Shown here in pieces: positions 55,801 to 64,000 of a DNA stretch of 64,000 bases (position 1 is its first letter; each line of letters opens with the position of its first letter). The notes beneath the pieces were generated by a model, which saw only the letters and a list, made by a program, of their open reading frames with translations, made no database searches and was not told where the DNA came from. Origin of the DNA: Aphelocoma coerulescens. Taxonomy: Eukaryota; Chordata; Aves; Passeriformes; Corvidae. A program made the position numbers and the translations under genes. The stretch is from positions 52,532,078-52,596,077 of the forward strand of contig NC_091014.1 in assembly GCF_041296385.1 (NCBI RefSeq), in the 5' to 3' direction.

Positions 55801-55940
55801 TGTTCATATCCTTAGGCTTCTGTGGACCTTGGCCACGGAAAGGGAGAGGGTGCCTCTAGGCCGAGGCAGTCAGGACGTTCCCTAGATTGTCCCCAAGTGT
55901 CTTGACTCAGGCAGGCCGAAAAGAGTCCGAAGTCTCAGCC
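52821..55940. other. Intergenic, part 4, TATA-like element and pyrimidine-rich block
   Basis: Around 52,840-52,940 there are an E-box CACGTG, TTTAAATA, an AP-1 site TGACTCA and CATATAAAG. A strongly C/T-rich block at 53,330-53,730 yields overlapping plus-strand frames of 186 and 203 codons because stop codons need A. A 288-codon minus-strand open stretch at 53895-54761 has no recognised domain and starts with TTG rather than ATG. No confirmed gene. Confidence 0.55.
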
Positions 55941-56273
55941 CTATGTTTCAGCGCGTCACAGAGCCCACACTGGCACGACAAGACTCTCAGCCTTGCGACC
56001 TGCTATTTTTGCCTGCCCCTTGTCCCCCTCAGTGCTGGGGCTGCAGGGTACAGCTGCCCTGACGCGGGAGCCTCGGTGAGGGCTGCGGGCGGTCAGCTCG
56101 GAGGACTGTGGAGAGCTGTCGGAGCCCGGCAGGTCCCGTAGTCGGAGGCTGAGGCTGCTCCTTTCCCTGCTGAGCTCAAACCGAGCGCTGCCCGTCCCGC
56201 TGTGCCGGGACTTCCCCCGGCCGCCGCCGGGCCCCGGGCCGGGCGGGGCCCTGACGGGGCGGTGCGCGCTGCG

Positions 56274-56290
56274 GCAGCGCCACCTCGCGG
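56274..56290 (-). promoter_or_regulatory. Candidate CTCF binding site
   Basis: The minus strand reads CCGCGAGGTGGCGCTGC, a close match to the CTCF core CCACCAGGGGGCGC in every strongly constrained position. It lies in the orphan CpG island between TOB2 and the expected TEF gene. Occupancy is not shown; the CpG in the motif makes it potentially methylation-sensitive. Confidence 0.5.
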
Positions 56291-56437
56291 CGCCCGCGGG
56301 AGGGCGCGGCCCGGCCGCCATTTGCGGCGCCGCGGGGGCCGTGAGGGGACGGGGCCCGCAGACCGTGTCACACCACGGGATGGGCTTTGCAGTAGTGCTG
56401 CCGTCTTAGGGCTTGATGAAGCCAGCCTTTTCTTCAG

Positions 56438-56548
56438 GATAAAGATTTGGAACGGCAGCTTATCGCGGGCTGCCAGCAGCGTGCAGGAGCAGGACACCGG
56501 AGCAACCACGGCTTGATGGTCTGAGGCAGTATGCGAATTTAGGAGAAG
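56438..56548 (+). other. Candidate noncoding exon in orphan CpG island
   Basis: A 111-base segment bounded by a good acceptor (CCTTTTCTTCAG) and a good donor (GAAG|GTGAGG). No protein similarity. It could be an internal or second exon of a plus-strand lncRNA starting in the GC-rich block just upstream. Such splice-site pairs occur by chance, so confidence is low. Confidence 0.2.
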
Positions 56549-56900
56549 GTGAGGTTACTTCTCCTCAAATTATGCACTTTACATTTTACACCCTATAAAA
56601 GCTTAGCAAATAAGCAATCAGCAGGATAAAATGAATGCACCAGCAGACAACGAAGGCTGAAGCAGCAGCTGCTTGGGAGCCACCCGCGCCCGTCTCCAGC
56701 ACAGGGGGGCTGAGCAGCAGCGCGGCCCGAGGCGCAGCCGCAGCACAAAGCCTGGGGCAGGGCCGCGGCAGTGCCAGGCCCTACCGCCGCCGCTCTGCCA
56801 CTGGGGAACGCGCACATGGATCTGGCTCAAAGCCTTGCTGCTCCAGCCTTCAGCCGGGGGTGGGGCGGTGCTGAGCCTGCTCTTGAAAGCTGGAAGCGTA

Positions 56901-58600
56901 ATTCGGGAGCAAAGCATGCAAGAGCCAGTTTTGATCATAAAAACTGTGATCAGGCACAGAGGGATAAGGTACATGAACTCACCTCTTGCAACATCTGGAT
57001 TACTGCCAGCAACTTTCTGCTCCACCTCCCGAGCCAGCCTCTTCCATCTCCTCTCCTTTCCTTATGGGAGGAAGGCTGGTCCTATATTACTCTCCCGCAA
57101 TTATTTCCCAGGAAGGAACACCCCACCCACCTAACTAGAAGTCTGTCACAGCTATAACATCAGCTTCTGGCTTTACTCCCTCATTTTCAGCTTGCTCCCA
57201 ATTTCCTCAGAAGCCTAAGACACATTTTCTCAATGGCCATGTCCAGCCAACAACCACAGCCAACAGCAATCAAAACCCCAGAGGTTCTTGGCAGATGCAG
57301 CTCTTGCACATTTCTCAACCACAGCATTCTGTTGCCGCTACGGAGTGCTACAGACCCATCTGGAGACAGATCCTTTCTGTTCTTTTGTGAATATGGTGTA
57401 GCCAGCAGGAGCAAAAATGAGTACCAATGTATCTGAAGTCCCAAGATCAGCACATCTCCCCAACACACAACAGGAAGGAGGCTGAGCAAGCAGTTGCCAT
57501 TTTTCAGATCACTAATAGCTGCAACATTTCCCAAAGGGAACTAGTAATATAATGTGCAGAGTTAGTACATTTCTAAACTCACTCCCCACCCACCCAAGAG
57601 AACATTCAAGCTCCCTGAAAAGAAGGCAGTCTAACAGACATTAGTGGCCAAATATCCTCCACACTGTTAAGCCCACATAACACCAGAAGGATTCATCCAG
57701 CACAGCCTTGCATCCACTCGGTTTCTAGGGCAAATCCTTGGCTTGGCCATGTCAAGTCTTGGCCTTTGGTATGTGGTAGAGGTCAGGCCCCTCCCTCTAA
57801 AGAGGAAAGATTTTTGCTTTCATAAACAAATTGCCTGGGTCACTAACCTTGCCATGGCTCTGGAAGACAGCCAGGGCTAAACAACTCATTGACACTTAGT
57901 TTGTTCCAACAAAGATCCTTACTGCAGTTTATCTATTAAACTGGAGCATCAGTGATCTTGTCTACCTTGAAAGCATGTGTCAGATGCAGTGGATATCAAG
58001 AAGACATAAATTTCTTACCAGGCTGATCTTCAATTACCAGCTTTTGGAAAACAAAAACCAAAAAAACCCAACCACCGACGACAAAAACAACGAACCAACC
58101 AAAATCCTCAACAAAACAACCAACCAAGTAACCAAGGTTTAGTTAAAAAAAATAAAAATGGAAAGGTACAGAGAAAGCTGTACTCATGGACAAAACTTAC
58201 TTACTCTGAACTGTACTTCTTCTCATGAAAGAAAGTAAATTCTGATTACTTTGTGGATGCTCTCAGCCCCAACGTGAGCACAAACAAAGCACAGTCCAAC
58301 TGTCTATGGCTGACTTGTTCTCAGACTTCTCCCCCTACCGGAGAGAGTTCAACCAAGAGTCACTGTAGGACAAATGCAAAATCTTGCAACGTGTTTTAAA
58401 TCAGTTAATCCAGAAAATTAAAGCAGGGAACTGTATACCTGTTACCAGCACACTTAACACATGGGAAATGCACAGCAAGAACCTACTCCCAAAAGGTGAT
58501 CAGCTGCTTTAGTGGCTACCAACCTGCAAACTGCAGGTGCAAAATGCTGGCAGTGGAGCTGTACAGCACACAGTATGCTATCTAGAGAACAAAATTACTG
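56901..58600. other. Intergenic, part 5
   Basis: No gene recognised. A strong minus-strand donor-like site AAGAG|GTGAGT (GT at 56982-56981) has no assignable exon. An A/C-rich low-complexity tract lies at 58,044-58,135. Confidence 0.6.
58044..58135 (+). repeat. A/C-rich low-complexity tract
   Basis: Degenerate mixture of AACC, AAC and AAAAC units with almost no G or T over about 90 bases. Its complement is G/T-rich. Not a clean microsatellite. Confidence 0.75.
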
Positions 58601-58604
58601 GATC

Positions 58605-61600
58605 TCAGCATAGTGGAATATACATTTTATTTCTTAAAAAGGAAGGGTACTAACAGAATTTAATACAGTCAAAATTTTACATTTTAAACAAAAGCTTTTC
58701 TTTTTCTTAAAAACCAGTTACGAGCAGAGAGGTGAGAGGATTTAAACTACTCACAAAATCCAAGCCGAAGACTTTGAGAATTCAAATCTGTGGTTTATAC
58801 ATTTAAAAAAGTGTAATAAATGGAAATATAAAATAATACCAACTCTGTAATAGTGAAATGCCCTTTCCTCATTAGATTGCTGTTTAAGCACCTTTATTTT
58901 TCACCCATCAGCTGCCAGGAGTGTTTAGGTTTATGTACAAAATAAGCAGTTTGGGACAGAAGATTCATATATAAATTAAAACCATTTATGGCAATACAGT
59001 TTTACCCAGCTGCTTTACAAGCTTCATTATCTCTTTCATTTCTAAAGAATTTTTCAGTCAGGATGATATCAAATGCACTTGATGAACTGCTTCAAAAAGC
59101 AGCTACATATACAGGAATTATATAGACAACCTCAAGGAGTAGACATCCAAGAGATTAAACAACACACAGTAAAACTAAGATCAGATTTATATCTTCTATA
59201 AATACTATGCAATTTATCATCCATCCCACTGAATGAATGGGACAGATCAATGTCACATCTGAAGACAAAAAAATACTTTTATCCAAGAGGCAACAGAATT
59301 TCAGGCCAAATATAGCAGATAGGAGTTCCCTCAAACTATTTAGTTAAAAACTGTATGTGTCTGAAAAAGCTTTACAAGAACAGTTTTCAGAATAACTTGC
59401 ACATATGCTTAGCTGTTTCATAGCTATTTTACAGCCTAGAGACACTGAAAGAGGAGGAAAAAAAATAGAAGAAAATGAAAAAGAGATGCCATTGTCTCTG
59501 CCCACTACGAAAGATGTGGCTTTGTCATTTATGGAACACTACGGACACAGCTGTTACCAGAAAAGAAACTGCTCCAGTACAGCATTAAAGACAAAGTTAC
59601 ATTATGGCTGGAGAAAGTGTCATCACAGGCTAATCTCTTTACATGAAGGCTGATGGATTAATCTCACCTCCTCAAAACCCAAGCGTTCAGATTTCCTAGC
59701 AGACTGCTCATGATTATCACTCCACTGTTTTCTACTTTTTTAACACGAGATAGAAAAGGTAATGAAAGCTGATGAAAGTTCCAGCTGTGCAGCATCCAGT
59801 GAACATGTGCTCAGCAAAACCACAAGTCATTAATCACTTTCTCTCTCCACACCACAACAGGAAACCTGTGTCATCTATGTACATAATGGAACTAATAAAG
59901 ATGTAGACTATCTAGGCCACAAATGAGCTTCAGTAACAGTCACTCATTGTTTCACTGCAACTTGCTGCAGTCTGGCTGGAAGGGTGGAGACAGATCTGTT
60001 TGACCCAAAAGAGAGAATAGTTTAAAAAAACACACCCAACAAAAACCAACCAGCTTTAGTTTTCCTCAGTCACTAAAGTTTACAAATAATTTAATATTGC
60101 TACTTTCCAAATGCTACTCACAAACAAATCAACTGTCCAGCTAACAGGATGGGAAGAGTAAAATTATGAATGTAATCAGTGACTACTGTTAAAGAAAGAC
60201 TGGAAGAGAATCAATTCCCTCAAAATCTTAGTTTCTCTGCTTAAGTAGCTCATTATTATTTTAAAACATTTTTTGTTGATAGAAAGCATCACAACTAGAC
60301 TAGAATTCCACAACATCAATCTTTGTTTTGATTTCTGTAGTTCTCTAGGAAAGAAATAATCCCAAATCAAGCTACATGAAGCATTAACAATATTCAGGTA
60401 TTACAATGGAAGCACTTATTTATTACTTCATAGAACAGATTAGTTTTAAAAGTGTATTTACATGTTCTAAGTTATACAAAATACAGTATTCCAATAATCA
60501 TGTTAATCACCGTATTTCAGACAACTTCACATAAAAGTGCGGAGGATGCATCCATCCCTGATCCTGGCCAGTAGCGAGCAGTCACCCCAGCATGACAGGT
60601 GAGAGCTGCTACTGTGCCCCCTTGGGAAAACAAATCCCACCATCTCTTCTCACTGAAACGTAGCTGCAGATCTAGGAAAACATTCAGGCAGGTACACGAG
60701 CAAGGTTTGTTGAGACCCACAGACCAAAATCACATGCCTTAATTTACTAGACGTATGTGAAGTACATTTTTCATTTTTTACAGATGTTGTACAGCAAAGG
60801 GCTTTTGCTCATGCCTTAGTTAGGAAAATGAAGTAACAAGGGTTTTGGCTATATAACAGGCACCCAAATTACACTTAATATCGACAGCCCTAGAACTACA
60901 ACTGGATAGTGTGTTAAGGACACAATTCTGCAGCTGACTGCCTGAGCAGAGCTTCACATTCAAGAACAGATCCTGTGAAGTCCGCATGGTTCTCTACAGA
61001 TATAGGGCTCCTCCCATGCAGAAATGACAGCAGAATTGAGGCCTTAAAAGATTGGGGCCTCAGGTAGTAGTTTCCTCATGACACAGCACTGACCAGTTCA
61101 CATCAGCAGGTCAAGTCCCAGTGCAACAGCACACTTAGTTGAAGCAACAGCTATTTCTTTCATGCCTTTCTGCAGTAACTCTCCTCCCTATCTGTATATT
61201 CCTTTCACTTCCTTCTGGACTGTGGTAGTCTTGGTAAGAGAAGGAGATTCCCAAACAAGTTAGGAGATTGACCTAAACAAGTACTTATCTTCTGTATGAT
61301 GCTAAACTGAGGGGATCCAAATTGGCCTAAAATTGTAAACAGTGAGGTGTCCGTTTTTTTAGCAATCTCACTCAGGTCAGACTCTTGCTTTACTCTCCTT
61401 TTCCTGCCTTCATTCTCTGCTCTCCTTGCCAAGTATGCATGTCTATCTATCTGTGTATCTTCCTCAAAGGATTCCTTTTTCTCTGTAGGTGTCTGAACTT
61501 CAAGAAGTTTGCATTCCAAAAGTGACTCACGAGGGATAGCATACTATCAAACTAACAAATTACATCCATATGACAATTTGCATTATCATGAGTTAAATCA

Positions 61601-64000
61601 CTGTAATTTCTCAATTAGCATTATGTTAGCATCTCCACAGATATTTAGTTAAGCCTATTCTTTCTGCCTTTCTCCCAGTCTTACCATGTGACAGTGGCAG
61701 ATATACAGATCAGAGTAATTATCTGAACATCTAGAAAACCAGTCAGTCTTGTAGTGCTGCAAAGGCAAAACACTAACAAATTATTTTGCCCTTTAAGGAC
61801 TTAGGTGTATGTTGCCAAAAATATGAGATTTATGCACTACAACAAACTTGCATTTCTCATCTTGTGCTTAGCAGCTAAAACTAGAAGGGTGAACAAAAGC
61901 CCATCTGGATTTTACAAAAGTCTGAGATATGTTCTCTCTCACTAAAAACGAAAGCACCTGATCACAAGGAACAAAGCCCTTTTATGCTCAGGTGGCTTAC
62001 AATACTGAAGCAGCAATATTCTTCTCTGTGCAGGTCCATTATTTCTGCTATCTAAAAAAAAATATTTTTTTCCACATAAGTGGTTTTATTACAGTATTCC
62101 TAAAGCTTCTGGCCTTCCACTGCACCTCCCACCTTGAAATCAATTTGGTACAATTAGTAGTAGGCCTGCAGATAATGCTGAAAGTGATTTCTAGTTAGAA
62201 CACCTTGGGCTTTCAAACAGCACAGCAAGGAAATGGAGAATTGTCAGAAAAGACATAAAATGTTACTAGAAGAACTGCAAAAAGCTGCTTAGCAAAAAAC
62301 CAAACAACCCAAAACCATTTCTTCTCCAACACAAGTTTATAGTACACTACTTTTTCACTCTGTCCATGCAGGACCAGAAAAAAAAAAAAGCAGAATTCAG
62401 ATTATCTGAATTTTAAAAACTATCAGGATCAGTTTATCAACACTACACCTGTAATCTGAGATGTATCCACCTGATCCCAGCACAGAATGCTCCAGGATAA
62501 AGCAAAGACACGCGTGACTCCAGCACTTGCTAAAACTTTACAATAACCACATAAGAGTAAAGACTTTTTCCTGTGGGAGTTAATGAGAGCTTTGTTACTA
62601 GCTTCAGTGGGAGCAGATCTTGGCAACAGGTGAAAGATTTAGCTTCTGGGGAATTTTTAGCCACAAACCCACTATGTGTAGATTAGGTCATCGTGTATGA
62701 AAGCGATACTGTATTAAATATATTGTGCATCATTTATTCATAGCTGGTGTCTGTAGAGTAAAACAACACTCATTGTCCACAAATCTCATCCACAGTTTAT
62801 GTTTTCAAAGTTAGAACTATGAAATGGCCATGTGGTGTCAATCCACTTCCTAATGGAAGTACAGCTCTGTCAAAAACTGCTCTCTTTCCTGGCAATCCCT
62901 GCAGTCATGCTGAAAGGTGCACATGCCCTTTATTCTCTCCCCTTGGAGATGGTCCCTTTGTGGCTGGAATGGGGTAGGTTAGCATCAGGCACACTTATGG
63001 CCTCTACAGAGTACGTTCCAAGGCTAGAGATCTTCAAACCCTAACAGTGTCAATTCAGCATCTTTTAATATTCAAATTGAGCTAAAAGAGTATTGGTCTT
63101 ATGATCACTAAGAAAACATATCCAAGTTATCACTTACAGATGGGATTGTCTTCCTAGTCAAAGAACCAAGATGATATAGCTAATTATTTCAAGAGGAGCA
63201 GAGAGCTCTGGAGCAATAAACTTAACTTCCTGAGACTGCAAAAACTGAGAAAGGAATTCAGCATTGCACGGGTTTTTTTGTCTGGCAATATCTGCACTCC
63301 TTTAAATAGTTACTACCTTCTCATCTATCTTTAAATATACTGCTTCTTAACAACAACAACAACAACAACTTCTCCAACTACAGAAGTTGAGCCGCACTCA
63401 CCCCAAAGTGCGATTTTCCAGTTTTGCAACCCATAGACGCATTAATCACAGATTGTGCAAATCTGCATTGTCCTACAGGGAAGCACAAATGTTTGCTAAC
63501 AGTCTTCTCTGAAAGAAAGATCTAATGAACATTCACTGTTAGTTTCCATTGTGTAAGCTTTTAAGATAACAGAAATAAAACAATAGAATTGCACATGCTA
63601 ATGTCACTGACTGAATATTTTGCTGTTAAAATGTCATGATCAAACCAAATCCTGTACCCAATATATAAGTATTTAAAAGAGATTCCTAAACACAGTAGGA
63701 TCCAAATGAAGCAACTCCTTGCCCAGTGACTTAGCCTTTGGCTTCGTGATCTGAACAGGAAGCATGACGTTTAAGAACAGCCAGGGCTAACTGAAAATGT
63801 AGGAATTATAAATGAAAAAAGTTGCTACATTTACATGCTGTCAGGGTTGTTTGTTTTGTTGCTGGTTTGTTTGTTTTTAATCCATGGTTTGGGCCTTTAT
63901 CACCAAAATAAATCAAAGACCAGTACATACTGAAAATATCAGTCCAAATCAGCAATACTTGATACAGGTAGAGATATATGCTGACATTTCAGCAACATGG
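58605..64000 (-). other. Possible 3'UTR/3' flank of a minus-strand gene (TEF by synteny)
   Basis: About 5.4 kb of AT-rich sequence without any recognisable coding exon. The minus strand has AATAAA at 58631-58626 (the most distal), 58898-58893, 60424-60419, 62090-62085, 62738-62733 and 62934-62929. In human the next gene after TOB2 is TEF, which would be transcribed toward TOB2 here. None of the TEF protein, including its bZIP region, was found, so its coding exons would be right of the window. The alternative is plain AT-rich intergenic DNA. Confidence 0.35.
63350..63369 (+). repeat. (AAC)n microsatellite
   Basis: Six to seven uninterrupted AAC units in the AT-rich right-hand region. Confidence 0.9.

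Larger units (their letters stand above)
55950..56900. other. Orphan CpG island
   Basis: Two CpG-rich blocks (about 56,030-56,400 and 56,660-56,880) separated by an AT-richer gap that includes CTATAAAAG (56,590-56,598). They are about 14 kb past the TOB2 poly(A) site, with no known gene start expected by synteny. Coding potential is not apparent. A promoter for an unannotated transcript is the simplest explanation. Confidence 0.7.

Noticed and set aside
56979..57100. Minus-strand exon ending at the GTGAGT donor, as a TEF exon
   Set aside because: None of its three frames resembles TEF or any family I know, and no acceptor could be fixed.

Overview
The window is a piece of a vertebrate nuclear genome, almost certainly a bird. 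Three well-conserved genes can be read exon by exon, and a 3'-end fragment of a CR1 LINE of the avian kind lies in one intron. Left to right it holds mitochondrial aconitase ACO2 (minus strand, exons 1 to 16, with the last coding part beyond the left edge), the SF3b subunit PHF5A (plus strand, complete, four coding exons) and the antiproliferative CCR4-NOT adaptor TOB2 (plus strand, complete coding exon, long 3'UTR). The order ACO2 - PHF5A - TOB2 and the orientations match human chromosome 22q13, where TEF comes next. No TEF coding exon is inside the window.

Region 1-21,142 is ACO2. All 16 exons join with consistent splice phases into 697 complete codons, two residues longer than the equivalent human segment. 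Every catalytic and iron-sulfur residue expected in this part is present. The start codon lies inside a complete iron-responsive element hairpin. Region 21,143-21,489 is a head-to-head promoter in a CpG island shared with PHF5A, which runs to about 28,050 and includes a 24-base microexon. Its product is 110 residues and equals the human protein as I know it.

Region 28,050-32,020 is intergenic. It has an element-rich block at about 30,840-31,290. Region 32,020-34,800 is a large CpG island, the TOB2 promoter and first exon, with an inverted pair of ZNF143-like sites at 34.35-34.43 kb. TOB2 coding sequence is 37,600-38,622 and its 3'UTR runs to about 42,000.

Region 42,000-58,600 has no gene I recognise. 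It contains several enhancer-like blocks, two unusually long orphan open frames, and an orphan CpG island (about 55,950-56,900) with a CTCF-like site and unassigned splice signals. Region 58,600-64,000 is AT-rich with several minus-strand poly(A) signals. It may be the 3'UTR or 3' flank of a minus-strand gene, TEF by synteny, but this is unproven.

I see no operon, CRISPR, phage or novel defence-type system. The points most worth a second look are the avian ACO2 iron-responsive element overlapping the start codon, the paired ZNF143-like sites, and the orphan CpG island with its possible unannotated transcript. Exon boundaries were placed by hand from reading frame, GT/AG signals and remembered human proteins; transcript ends, transcription starts and factor binding are inferred.
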